Part shown: piece after piece, positions 16,756-25,629 of the stretch
Layout of the letters: each line of letters begins with the position of its first letter
How positions within the stretch are numbered: position 1 is the first letter of the stretch
Assembly: GCF_937960835.1 (NCBI RefSeq)
Contig: NZ_CALGPC010000003.1
Location: 124,001 to 188,000, forward strand
DNA length: 64,000 nucleotides
Origin: an uncultured Ferrovibrio sp.
GTDB lineage: Bacteria > Pseudomonadota > Alphaproteobacteria > Ferrovibrionales > Ferrovibrionaceae
Reading direction: 5' to 3'
Program-made: the position numbers and the translations under genes
Notes under the pieces: model-generated
The model's database searches: none
Seen by the model: only the letters and a program-made list of their open reading frames with translations
What the model was told of the DNA's origin: nothing

Positions 16756-16826
16756 TGCTGGACAGACCTGTCCGCCCCCTGCTATATCCCGCCGGGTTTT
16801 CGACCCTGAACTGGAGCGGACGGACG

Positions 16827-18221
16827 ATGAGTGCGGATTACAAGGTAAAGGATATCGGCCTGGCCGATTGGGGCCGTAAGGAACTCGATATGGCCGAGAC
16901 CGAGATGCCGGGTCTGATGGCCGTGCGCGAGGAATTCGGCAAGAGCCAGCCGCTCAAGGGCGCCCGCATCGCCGGCTCGCTGCACATGACGATTCAGACC
17001 GCGGTGCTGATCGAGACGCTGAAGGCGCTCGGCGCGGATATCCGCTGGGCTTCGTGCAACATCTACTCCACCCAGGACCACGCCGCCGCCGCGATTGCCG
17101 CTGCCGGCATCCCCGTCTTCGCCGTGAAGGGCGAGACCCTGGAGGAATACTGGGAATACACCCACCGCATCTTTGAATGGTCGGACGGCGGCACGCCGAA
17201 CATGATCCTCGATGACGGCGGCGACGCCACGCTGCTGATCCATCTGGGCATCCAGGCCGAGAAGGATCCGTCTGTCATCTCCAAGCCGACCAATGAGGAG
17301 GAGACCGTCCTCTATGCCGCGATCGCCAAGCGGCTTAAGGAGCAGCCCGGCTGGTATTCCCGCATGGGCGCTGCCATCCGCGGCGTGACCGAAGAGACCA
17401 CCACCGGCGTGCATCGCCTCTATATGATGGCCAAGGAAGGCCGCCTGCTCTTCCCCGCCATCAACGTCAACGACTCTGTCACAAAGTCGAAATTCGACAA
17501 TCTCTATGGCTGCCGCGAAAGCCTGGTGGACGGCATCCGCCGCGGCACCGACGTGATGATGGCCGGCAAGGTCGCCGTCGTCGCCGGTTTCGGCGATGTC
17601 GGCAAGGGCTCGGCTGCCTCTTTGCGCAATGCCGGCTGCCGGGTGATGGTCACCGAGATCGACCCGATCTGCGCGCTGCAGGCCGCCATGGAAGGCTACG
17701 AGGTGGTCACCATGGAAGAGGCCGCCCCCAAGGGCGACATCTTCGTCACCGCGACCGGCAACATCGATGTCATCACCCTGGACCACATGCGCCAGATGAA
17801 GCATCGCGCCATCGTCTGCAACATCGGCCATTTCGACAGCGAGATCCAGATTGGCGCGCTGCGGAACTACAAGTGGCACAACGTCAAGCCGCAGGTCGAC
17901 GAAGTCGAGTTCCCCGACGGCAAGCGCATCATCGTCCTGTCGGAAGGCCGCCTGGTTAACCTGGGCAATGCCACCGGCCATCCGAGCTTCGTGATGAGCG
18001 CCTCCTTCACCAACCAGGTGCTGGCGCAGATTGAGCTGTGGACCAATCCGGGCAAGTACAAGAATCAGGTCTATACCCTGCCGAAGCACCTCGACGAGAA
18101 GGTGGCCAGCCTGCATCTCGCCAAGGTCGGTGCCAAGCTGACCAAGCTGACGCCGCAGCAGGCCAAGTATCTGGGCGTCGATCAGGCCGGGCCGTTCAAG
18201 CCGGACCATTACCGCTACTGA
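16827..18221 (+). CDS. ahcY: S-adenosyl-L-homocysteine hydrolase
   Basis: A 464-residue cytosolic NAD-dependent enzyme that splits SAH into homocysteine and adenosine, keeping methylation reactions running. Family signatures are clear: SLHMTIQTAVLIETL, CNIYSTQDHAAAAIA, the NAD loop VVAGFGDVGKGSAASLR, and the invariant C-terminus ending PDHYRY. The frame opens at 16755, but the ATG at 16827 with GGAG upstream matches the usual N-terminus (DYKVKDIGLADWG). A palindrome lies upstream, and two hairpins follow the stop. Confidence 0.97.
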   Translation: MSADYKVKDIGLADWGRKELDMAETEMPGLMAVREEFGKSQPLKGARIAGSLHMTIQTAVLIETLKALGADIRWASCNIYSTQDHAAAAIAAAGIPVFAVKGETLEEYWEYTHRIFEWSDGGTPNMILDDGGDATLLIHLGIQAEKDPSVISKPTNEEETVLYAAIAKRLKEQPGWYSRMGAAIRGVTEETTTGVHRLYMMAKEGRLLFPAINVNDSVTKSKFDNLYGCRESLVDGIRRGTDVMMAGKVAVVAGFGDVGKGSAASLRNAGCRVMVTEIDPICALQAAMEGYEVVTMEEAAPKGDIFVTATGNIDVITLDHMRQMKHRAIVCNIGHFDSEIQIGALRNYKWHNVKPQVDEVEFPDGKRIIVLSEGRLVNLGNATGHPSFVMSASFTNQVLAQIELWTNPGKYKNQVYTLPKHLDEKVASLHLAKVGAKLTKLTPQQAKYLGVDQAGPFKPDHYRY

Positions 18222-18223
18222 TC

Positions 18224-18241
18224 CGCTCCCCTTGGGGAGCG
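18224..18241 (+). terminator. GC-rich hairpin after ahcY
   Basis: CGCTCCCC (18224-18231) pairs perfectly with GGGGAGCG (18234-18241) over a two-base loop, starting three bases after the ahcY stop. No T-run follows, so alone it is a weak terminator candidate. Confidence 0.45.
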
Positions 18242-18247
18242 CAAGCG

Positions 18248-18279
18248 ATGGCCGGGCCGGAGAAATCCGGTCTGGCCAT
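18248..18279 (+). terminator. Probable ahcY terminator
   Basis: A 13-base stem (18249-18261 with 18266-18278, two G-U pairs) closes a GAAA tetraloop and is followed by ATTACCATTTT. This is the better terminator candidate for the ahcY transcript. Confidence 0.6.
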
Positions 18280-18353
18280 TACCATTTTGAAGCCTTGTAT
18301 TCCCTGCCCCGGCTGTCGATAGTGACCCCCATGTTGGGGGTAGTGGTGACGAG

Positions 18354-20444
18354 ATGTTGAGCGCGGCCGAATTAGGCCTGGGGCTGGCGGCCGTGGCCGC
18401 GGCAGGCTTGGCGGGCTGGCAGGCCTTGCGCGCCCAGCGCCTGTCCCGCCGCCTGCGCGAGACCGCCGCCGAGCGCGATCTGTTCGAGGCGGAGCGCTAT
18501 GCCATTCGCACCGAAACAATCGCTCTGCGCGAAAAACTCGCGGCCCTGACCAGCGAGAGCGAAAACCGCAGCGCCGAGGCGCAGGCGCTCCGCCAGGCTG
18601 AGCTGGACGCCAGGGCGATCCTGGATGCCGCCCCCTTCCCAATCTGGCGCCGCGACATGCAGGCCCGGCTGCGCTGGGTCAATGCCCGCTACGCCCAGCT
18701 TGCCGAGACGACGCCCGAGGACGTGATCCGGCGCGGCCTGGAACTGGCCTCGCCGCATGATTTCGACCAGCCGCGCAACCTGGCACTGGATGCGCTGAAC
18801 ACTAAAACCCTGCAGACCCAGGAACGCCGCTTCGTCGCTGAAGGCGACCGCCGCAATTACCGCATCTTCGAACTGCCGGCGGGCGACGGCACGCTGGGCT
18901 TCGGCCAGGACATCACCGCCGAAGCTGATGCCCGCGGCCAGCTGCGCCGCCATATGGATGCCCATATGGAGGTGCTGCGCACCATCTCGACCGCCACCGC
19001 CATCTATGGCCCTGATCGCAAGCTGCTGCTGTGGAACCGCGCCTATGCGCGGCTTTGGGGCCTGGACGAGGCCTGGCTGGAAACGCGCCCCAGCTTCGGC
19101 GAGGTGCTGGAGCAGTTGCGCGCCGACCGCCGGCTGCCAGAGCAGATCGACTGGCAGGCCTATAAGCGCGGCCAGCTGGCGCTGTTCACCACTGTGATCG
19201 AGCGGCAGGAGGAATTGCTCCACCTTCCCGATGGCTCGACGCTTCGACTCATCATCAGCGCCTATCCGACCGGCGGCCTGCTTTTCGCCTATGACGACGT
19301 CACCCGCCAGCTCACCTTGGAGCGCGCCACCAACACCATGATCGCGGTGCAGCGTGCGACATTGGACAATCTCTACGAGGCGGTGGTCGTGTATGGCTCC
19401 GATGGCCGACTGTCGCTGTATAACCGCGCCTTCGCCCAGCTTTGGCAGATCGACCCGGATCTCCTCAATCGCCAGCCGCATCTGACCGAGGTGCTGGAAG
19501 CGGCACGGCCGCTGATGCAGCGCGGCCCGGACTGGGCGCAGCTGCGCGAGCGCCTGACCAACAGCTTTGCCGCGCGCAAGCCCACGCGCGGCCGGCTGGA
19601 GCGCGGCGATGGCCTGGTGATCGATTACGCTTCAGTGCCGCTGCCCGACGGGGCCGTGCTCTATACCTATCTCGATGTCAGCGACAGCATCCGCATCGAG
19701 CGGGCCTTGCGCGAGCGCAACGAGGCGCTGGAGCGTACCGACCGCATGAATGCGGCCTTCATCAATAATATCACCCACGACCTGCGCTCTCCGCTCGGCA
19801 CGCTGATCAGCATGACCGAGGTGCTGAGCCAGGGCATTCTGGGTCCGATGAATGCGCGGCAGGAGGAGTATTGTCGCGACATCATGGTCGTGTCGCGCCA
19901 CCTGCTGCGCCTATTGGACGACATCATCGCCATCGCCACTATCGAGGTTGGCCAGATGGCGCTGGAGCCCGAAGAAGTGCCGGTCGAAAAGCTGTGGCGC
20001 GAGCAGGCGGCGCATTGGCAGGAAGTGGCAGATCGCCGCGCCATCATTCTGGATTTGCCGAAAGAAACCCCGTTTGAGGCCGTCACCGGCGATGAGCAGC
20101 GCCTGCGCCAGGCGCTCGACAGCGTCATGGTCGCGGCGCTGGACGGCACGCCGCAGGGCGGCCGCGTCAGCCTCAGCATCAACGGCGTCGATACTCAGAA
20201 TCTCAGCTTGCGCATCGAATGCCATAGCGGCGGCCTGTCGCCGGTGGAACCGCGTCAGCTTTTCGCCGATCTGGCCGATCCAGCCGGCGAACGCCGCGCC
20301 GACGCCGATCTCTCGCTGGTGGTCGCCCGCGGCCTGTTCGATCTGCACGGCGCCCGGCTGCATCTGGATACCGCCAGGGACGGCCAGCAGGCGGTGGAAA
20401 TCCTCTTGCCGCGTAGCGTTGCGGCTGCACCCGTCCATCCTTAG
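18354..20444 (+). CDS. Multi-PAS sensor histidine kinase-like protein (DivL-like candidate)
   Basis: A 696-residue protein: an N-terminal membrane helix (about 3-23), a coiled coil to ~80, PAS-like domains around 85-190, 200-325 and 335-450, then a dimerisation domain with the phospho-acceptor motif NITHDLRSPL (His475). The C-terminal ATPase-like domain is eroded: the N box asparagine is not evident (the corresponding segment reads RLRQALDSVMVAALDG) and no DxGxG box can be found. This architecture and its position between ahcY and tsaE recall the cell-cycle kinase DivL, which works as a signalling scaffold upstream of CckA. Orthology is inferred, not proven. The ATG at 18354 follows GGTGACGAG. 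Confidence 0.75.
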   Translation: MLSAAELGLGLAAVAAAGLAGWQALRAQRLSRRLRETAAERDLFEAERYAIRTETIALREKLAALTSESENRSAEAQALRQAELDARAILDAAPFPIWRRDMQARLRWVNARYAQLAETTPEDVIRRGLELASPHDFDQPRNLALDALNTKTLQTQERRFVAEGDRRNYRIFELPAGDGTLGFGQDITAEADARGQLRRHMDAHMEVLRTISTATAIYGPDRKLLLWNRAYARLWGLDEAWLETRPSFGEVLEQLRADRRLPEQIDWQAYKRGQLALFTTVIERQEELLHLPDGSTLRLIISAYPTGGLLFAYDDVTRQLTLERATNTMIAVQRATLDNLYEAVVVYGSDGRLSLYNRAFAQLWQIDPDLLNRQPHLTEVLEAARPLMQRGPDWAQLRERLTNSFAARKPTRGRLERGDGLVIDYASVPLPDGAVLYTYLDVSDSIRIERALRERNEALERTDRMNAAFINNITHDLRSPLGTLISMTEVLSQGILGPMNARQEEYCRDIMVVSRHLLRLLDDIIAIATIEVGQMALEPEEVPVEKLWREQAAHWQEVADRRAIILDLPKETPFEAVTGDEQRLRQALDSVMVAALDGTPQGGRVSLSINGVDTQNLSLRIECHSGGLSPVEPRQLFADLADPAGERRADADLSLVVARGLFDLHGARLHLDTARDGQQAVEILLPRSVAAAPVHP

Positions 20445-20453
20445 AGTCACGGC

Positions 20454-20933
20454 ATGCCGGTGATTCGAAGCCTCACGCTGCCCGACGAAGCGGCGACCGC
20501 CGCCTTGGCCGGCGCGCTGGCGCCTTTGCTGCGGCCCGGAGATGCCGTTCTGCTGGATGGACCGCTGGGCGCCGGCAAGACCAGCTTCGCCCGCGCGCTG
20601 ATCCGTAGCCTGTCGCATCCCGGCACGGAAGTCCCCAGTCCCAGCTTCAACCTGGTGCTGACCTACGACACGCCGCAGGCAACGGTGTGGCATTTCGACC
20701 TTTACCGCGTCGCCGATCCACGCGAATTGGATGAGCTTGGCCTGGATGAGGCGATGCAGGACGGCATCACCTTGATCGAATGGCCGGAGCGGCTTGGATC
20801 GCAATTGCCCGCCCATGCCCTGAGCGTTCGCCTGGCCCCTGCATCCGCACCGACCGCGCGGCAGGTAGAGTTGCTCGGCGACGATGCCTGGGCGCAACGC
20901 TTATCTTCTTTCAAGGTATCCAGTGATGTCTGA
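20454..20933 (+). CDS. tsaE: tRNA threonylcarbamoyladenosine biosynthesis ATPase TsaE
   Basis: A 159-residue YjeE-family ATPase, partner of TsaB and TsaD in making the t6A modification of ANN-decoding tRNAs. Walker A GPLGAGKTS is at 36-44, followed by the VPSPSFNLV switch segment, WHFDLYR, and IEWPERL near residue 110. It starts nine bases after the preceding gene and overlaps the next one by eight bases, so it is embedded in an operon. Confidence 0.95.
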   Translation: MPVIRSLTLPDEAATAALAGALAPLLRPGDAVLLDGPLGAGKTSFARALIRSLSHPGTEVPSPSFNLVLTYDTPQATVWHFDLYRVADPRELDELGLDEAMQDGITLIEWPERLGSQLPAHALSVRLAPASAPTARQVELLGDDAWAQRLSSFKVSSDV

Positions 20934-21954
20934 TCGCGCCGCTGTTGATCGCGCTGCATTGTCCGATCGCTTCCTGGCAGCGGCCGGCTGGGGCTCTGCA
21001 TCCCGCACCAAGCTGGCCGGCGATGCGTCGTTTCGCAAATACGAACGCCTGCAGCGCGGCAGCGAGCCGGCCGTCCTCATGGACGCAGCGCCGCCGCAGG
21101 AAGACGTCCGCCCCTTCCTGCGCATCGCCCGCATGCTCCTGGGCTTTGGCTACAGTGCGCCGCGCATCCTGGCCGAGGATGTCGAGAACGGCTTTCTGCT
21201 GCTGGAGGATTTGGGCGACGGCCTTTATGCGCGTCTTCTCCGCCAGGGTGCGAACGAGACCGAGCTTTATGCCGCCGCCATCGACTTCCTGCTCGACCTG
21301 CATCGTCATCCCGCTGCTGACGATCTTGCAGCTTATGACGAAAAGCGTCTGGTGGAGGAAGCCGAACTCTTTCTCGATTGGTATCTGCCGGCCCTGACCG
21401 GGCAGGAGACGGATACCGGGCTGCGCTCGGAATTTTGCGACCTTTGGCATGCGCTGGCGCCGGAGGTGGCTTTGCCGCCGCGTGTGCTGGTGCTGCGCGA
21501 TTTCCATGCTGAGAATCTGCTGTGGCTGCCCGAACGCAGCGGCACCGCCAAGGTCGGCCTGCTGGACTTCCAGGATGCTGTGGCCGGCCATCCAGCCTAC
21601 GATCTGGTGTCGCTGCTGGAAGATGCCCGGCGCGATGTGCCGCCGGAACTGGCCGAGGCGATGCTGCAGCGCTACGTTGCTGGCAGCGGGAAAGACGATC
21701 AGAGCTTCCGGCGCGCCTATGCGATCCTTGGCGCGCAGCGCAACATCCGCATCCTTGGCGTCTTTACCCGCCTGTGGAAGCGCGACGGCAAGCCGCATTA
21801 CCAGGCCTTCATGCCGCGCATGTGGGGTCTGGTCGAACGCGATCTCGCCCATCCGGCGCTGGCCGATCTGCGTGCCTGGTTCGACCGCACTGTGCCGCAG
21901 CCGCTGCGCCTGCAGCCCCTGCCGGGCCTGCCCGAACTGGCGGCGGCATCATGA
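20926..21954 (+). CDS. amgK: N-acetylmuramate/N-acetylglucosamine kinase AmgK
   Basis: A 342-residue aminoglycoside-phosphotransferase-fold kinase. It has the catalytic loop LRDFHAENLLW and the metal-binding LLDFQDAVAGHPAYDL. AmgK phosphorylates MurNAc and GlcNAc at the anomeric carbon in the peptidoglycan recycling route that bypasses de novo UDP-MurNAc synthesis and makes cells less sensitive to fosfomycin. The ATG at 20926 with AAGG upstream is preferred to 20884. The next gene, murU, overlaps its stop by ATGA; the pairing strongly supports the function. Confidence 0.93.
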   Translation: MSDRAAVDRAALSDRFLAAAGWGSASRTKLAGDASFRKYERLQRGSEPAVLMDAAPPQEDVRPFLRIARMLLGFGYSAPRILAEDVENGFLLLEDLGDGLYARLLRQGANETELYAAAIDFLLDLHRHPAADDLAAYDEKRLVEEAELFLDWYLPALTGQETDTGLRSEFCDLWHALAPEVALPPRVLVLRDFHAENLLWLPERSGTAKVGLLDFQDAVAGHPAYDLVSLLEDARRDVPPELAEAMLQRYVAGSGKDDQSFRRAYAILGAQRNIRILGVFTRLWKRDGKPHYQAFMPRMWGLVERDLAHPALADLRAWFDRTVPQPLRLQPLPGLPELAAAS

Positions 21955-22679
21955 TTTCCATTCCCGCAACGGCGATGGTTCTTGCCGCCGGGCTTGGCAC
22001 CCGGCTGCGGCCGCTGACCGAGCATACTCCCAAGCCGCTGATCAAAGTCGCGGGCCAAACCTTGCTGGATCGCTGCCTGGATCGTCTCGTCGAGGCCGGC
22101 GTGCAGCGCGCCGTCGTCAACATCCACTGGCTGGGCCAGCAGATCCGCGATCATCTCGCCAGCCGCAGGGATATCGAGATCGTCATCTCGGATGAGAGCG
22201 ACCTTCTGCTGGAAACCGGCGGCGGCATCGCCAAGGCACTGCCGCTGCTGGGCGATGCGCCCTTCATTTCCGTCAATGCCGATCTGATCTGGCGCGATGC
22301 CGTAAGCGGCGGCAACAGCCTGCGGCAATTGGCGATGGCTTTCGATCAGAACGCGATGGATGCGCTGCTGCTGCTGCAACCGCGCGAAAAGGCTACTGGT
22401 CATAATGGCGCCGGCGATTTCAATCTGGCGCCATCGGGCCAGCTCAGCCGCCGCGGTGAAGCATCGCAGGCGGCCTTCGTCTATACTGGCGTGCAGATTT
22501 TGCAGCCGCGGCTTTTCACCGGCAGCCCCGCGGGAGCTTTTTCGCTGAACCTCCTCTACGACCGTGCGATTGCTGCCGGCCGTCTTTATGGCCTGCCGCA
22601 TCAGGGCGACTGGGTGGATGTGGGCAGCCCGGCCGGTCTGGCGGCGGCGGAAGCTATGTTCAATGGCGAGCGCGACTAG
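21951..22679 (+). CDS. murU: MurNAc-1-phosphate uridylyltransferase MurU
   Basis: A 242-residue nucleotidyltransferase with the signature AAGLGTRLRPLTEHTPKPL near residues 12-30, a NADLIW metal site and GDWVDVGSP near the end. It converts MurNAc-1-phosphate to UDP-MurNAc, completing the recycling step begun by AmgK. It starts at the ATG overlapping the amgK stop, and its end overlaps the addB start. Confidence 0.93.
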   Translation: MISIPATAMVLAAGLGTRLRPLTEHTPKPLIKVAGQTLLDRCLDRLVEAGVQRAVVNIHWLGQQIRDHLASRRDIEIVISDESDLLLETGGGIAKALPLLGDAPFISVNADLIWRDAVSGGNSLRQLAMAFDQNAMDALLLLQPREKATGHNGAGDFNLAPSGQLSRRGEASQAAFVYTGVQILQPRLFTGSPAGAFSLNLLYDRAIAAGRLYGLPHQGDWVDVGSPAGLAAAEAMFNGERD

Positions 22680-25629
22680 GCCGCAGCTTTACACCATCGC
22701 CCCCGGCCGGCCTTTCCTCGATTTGCTGGCGGCGGGAATTCTGCGCCGCTTCGGCACCGATCCGCTGACGCTATCGCGTGTGACTGTCCTGCTGCCGACG
22801 CGGCGCGCCTGCCGCGGCCTGGCCGAGGCTTTCCTGCGTGCCCGCGATGGCGAGGCTTTACTGCTGCCGAAAATCCGCCCGTTGGGCGATATCGACGAAG
22901 ACGAACTCGACTTACGCGGCATCGATACTGCGGAGGAGGCGCAGCCTTTCGCGCCGCTCGATCGCATGCTGCTGCTGGCGAAGCTGATCGCGGCATCGCC
23001 CTTGGCCGGCGGCGACAGTGCCACGGCCTTGCGGCTGGCGCGGCTGCTGGGCGATTTCCTCGACAATGCCGCCACGGAAGAAGTCGGACTGGATCGCCTG
23101 CCCGATCTCGTGCCCGCCGAACTGGCCAGCCATTGGCAGGCGACCCTGGAATTCCTGCGCGTCATCCGCGAGCATTGGCCTCGCATCAAGCAGGAACAGG
23201 GCCGCCTCGATGCAGCCGAACATCGCCGCCAGGCGATGCAGCGCTGGATCGATCATTGGCAAGCCGCGCCGCCCACCGAACCAGTGATCGCCGCGGGTTC
23301 TACCGGTACTATTCCCGCCACCGCGCGACTGCTGAAGCTGATCGCTCGTCTGCCGCAAGGCGCCGTGGTGCTGCCGGGACTGGACAGGCAGCTCGATGAT
23401 GCCGCCTGGACCGCAGCCACGGCCGAGCCGACGCATCCGCAATTTGCGCTGGCCCATCTGCTCAACACGCTGGGGGCTTCGCGCGCCGATGTTGAAGACT
23501 GGTCGCCGGATGCGGCGCCTTCGGCCATTTCGGCCGCACGCGCAACCTTGCTGTCGATCGCGTTGCTGCCGCCATCGGAGACACATCGCTGGCGCAGCCT
23601 GCCAAATGGCATTCCACCGCAAAGCTTCCAGGGCCTGAAGCGGATTACAGCCCCGGGGCTGCATGAGGAAGCGCTCGCGATCGCGCTTGCCATGCGCGAA
23701 ACCCTGGAGACCCCGGGCCGCACGGCTGCGCTGATCACGCCGGACCGCAATCTGGCGCGCCGGGTGGCCGCAGAACTGAGCCGCTATGGGATCGCGGTCG
23801 ATGATTCCGCCGGCCAGCCGCTGTCGCAGACACCGCCTGCGGTCTTCCTGCGCCTGCTGGCGGAAGCCGTGGCTGAGGATTTCGCGCCAGAGCCTTTGCT
23901 GGCGCTGCTGAAGCATCCCTTCTGCACGCTGGGCCTGAAACGCCGCGAATTGCTGCGCTGGGTGCGCAAGATGGAACGCCGCGTCCTGCGCAAAACCTTG
24001 CCTCTGGCTTCGCTGGACGATCTCGCGGTGGAACTGGGCAAGCACGAGGAGCTGCTGGCGAATTTCGCGCGGCTGCGCACCGCGTTGCAGCCAGCACTGT
24101 CGTCAGAAACAGAGACACTGGCGGAGATGCTGCAGGGCCAGATCAAGGCTGCCGAGGCTTTAACAGCGCCGGATGCTGCATCGAGCGGCGGCCAGACGGA
24201 ACTCTGGCGCCAGGAAGCCGGCGAGGCCCTGCATGATCTGGTCGTGGAACTGCTTCAGGCGACTGAGTTCGGTCCAGTAACGCGGCGCGAATGGCCGCGG
24301 CTGCTGGACGCTCTGCTGGAAGGCCGTGTGGTGCGGCCCCGCCATGGCCGCCATCCACGTCTGTTTATCTGGGGCTTGCTGGAAGCCCGATTGCAGCATG
24401 CAGACCGCGTCATCCTCGGCGGCCTGAACGAAGGCACCTGGCCGCCTCAGACGCATGACGATCCCTGGCTGAGCCGCCCGATGCGCGCAGCCCTCGGGCT
24501 GGCACCGCTGGAACGCCGGCTGGGACAAACGGCACAGGATTTCGTGCAGGCAGCCTGCAACGATGATGTCATCCTCACACGCTCGGAGAAGGTCGACGGC
24601 ACGCCCACCGTGCCGGCGCGCTGGCTGCTGCGTCTTGACGCGCTGCTGAAGGATGACGAACGCTGGCAGGCCTGCCACGCGCCACACTATCTCGAATGGG
24701 CAGCGCAACTGGACCAGCCGGAGGCATTCATCGCCAGCGAGCCGCCGCGTCCTATGCCGCCGGTGGAAGCGCGGCCCCGGGAACTGCCCGTCACCGCCAT
24801 CGAAACCTGGATCCGCGATCCTTACGCGCTTTATGCAAGGCGGATTCTGGATCTGCGCAAGCTCGACCCCGTCGGTCCGCCGCCGGATGCCCGCCTGCGC
24901 GGCGAGGTGATCCACAAGGTGCTGGAAATCTTTCTCGCCAGACACGGCGATACTTTGCCCGATGACGAGACCGCCCATGCCGAACTGCTGGCCCTGGGCA
25001 GGCAGCATTTCGGCGCCTGGCTGCAACGGCCGAATATCGCCGCCCTCTGGTGGCCGCGTTTTGAGCGCGCCATGCGCTGGTTCCTTGCCTATGAACGCGA
25101 ACGGCGCACTGCCGGCTTCCGCCCCGTATTGCTGGAGAAGGACGGCCACTATGTCTTCCCGACACCGGGCGGCGCCTTCACCCTGAAAGCCAAAGCCGAC
25201 CGCATCGACCGTCGTGACGGCGTCGGCGATCTGGCCGTGCTTGACTACAAGACCGGCACCCCCCCTTCGGTGAAACAGGTCCATAGCGGTCTGGCGCCGC
25301 AGCTCGCACTCGAAGCCGCCATCGCCCAGGCGGGCGGCTTTCCTGAACTGACACCGGCCACGATTGCTGAACTTGTCTATATCCGGCTTGGCGGCGGCGT
25401 CGAGCCCGGCGAGGCGAGATATATCGAAGGCACCAGCCGCTCGCCGGTGCCGCCGCCCGATGAATTGGCGAAACTCGCCTTGCAGCGATTGCAGGGCTGG
25501 GTGGCGCGCTTCGATGACGAGAGCACGCCCTATCTGTCGCGGCCGCGGCCGCAATTCGTCGACTATCCCGGCGATTACGATCATCTCGCCCGCGCCATCG
25601 AGCGCGCCGAAGGCATCGGGGAAGAGTGA
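22663..25629 (+). CDS. addB: Double-strand break repair protein AddB
   Basis: A 988-residue subunit of the alphaproteobacterial AddAB helicase-nuclease, which resects double-strand breaks for RecA loading. The N-terminal half is an inactivated UvrD-like region (VTVLLPTRRACRGLAEAFL). The C-terminal PD-(D/E)xK nuclease is visible as LAVLDYKTGTPP near residue 865. The frame is open from 22564, but the ATG at 22663 overlapping murU is the sensible start. The addA gene follows with a four-base overlap. Confidence 0.94.
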   Translation: MASATRPQLYTIAPGRPFLDLLAAGILRRFGTDPLTLSRVTVLLPTRRACRGLAEAFLRARDGEALLLPKIRPLGDIDEDELDLRGIDTAEEAQPFAPLDRMLLLAKLIAASPLAGGDSATALRLARLLGDFLDNAATEEVGLDRLPDLVPAELASHWQATLEFLRVIREHWPRIKQEQGRLDAAEHRRQAMQRWIDHWQAAPPTEPVIAAGSTGTIPATARLLKLIARLPQGAVVLPGLDRQLDDAAWTAATAEPTHPQFALAHLLNTLGASRADVEDWSPDAAPSAISAARATLLSIALLPPSETHRWRSLPNGIPPQSFQGLKRITAPGLHEEALAIALAMRETLETPGRTAALITPDRNLARRVAAELSRYGIAVDDSAGQPLSQTPPAVFLRLLAEAVAEDFAPEPLLALLKHPFCTLGLKRRELLRWVRKMERRVLRKTLPLASLDDLAVELGKHEELLANFARLRTALQPALSSETETLAEMLQGQIKAAEALTAPDAASSGGQTELWRQEAGEALHDLVVELLQATEFGPVTRREWPRLLDALLEGRVVRPRHGRHPRLFIWGLLEARLQHADRVILGGLNEGTWPPQTHDDPWLSRPMRAALGLAPLERRLGQTAQDFVQAACNDDVILTRSEKVDGTPTVPARWLLRLDALLKDDERWQACHAPHYLEWAAQLDQPEAFIASEPPRPMPPVEARPRELPVTAIETWIRDPYALYARRILDLRKLDPVGPPPDARLRGEVIHKVLEIFLARHGDTLPDDETAHAELLALGRQHFGAWLQRPNIAALWWPRFERAMRWFLAYERERRTAGFRPVLLEKDGHYVFPTPGGAFTLKAKADRIDRRDGVGDLAVLDYKTGTPPSVKQVHSGLAPQLALEAAIAQAGGFPELTPATIAELVYIRLGGGVEPGEARYIEGTSRSPVPPPDELAKLALQRLQGWVARFDDESTPYLSRPRPQFVDYPGDYDHLARAIERAEGIGEE

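Noticed and set aside
16716..16826. SAM or SAH riboswitch upstream of ahcY
   Set aside because: The leader lacks the conserved pieces of SAM-II, SAM/SAH or SAH aptamers; the only clear structure is an AT-rich palindrome better explained as an operator.
16782..18209. A 475-codon minus-strand open frame
   Set aside because: Shadow of ahcY.
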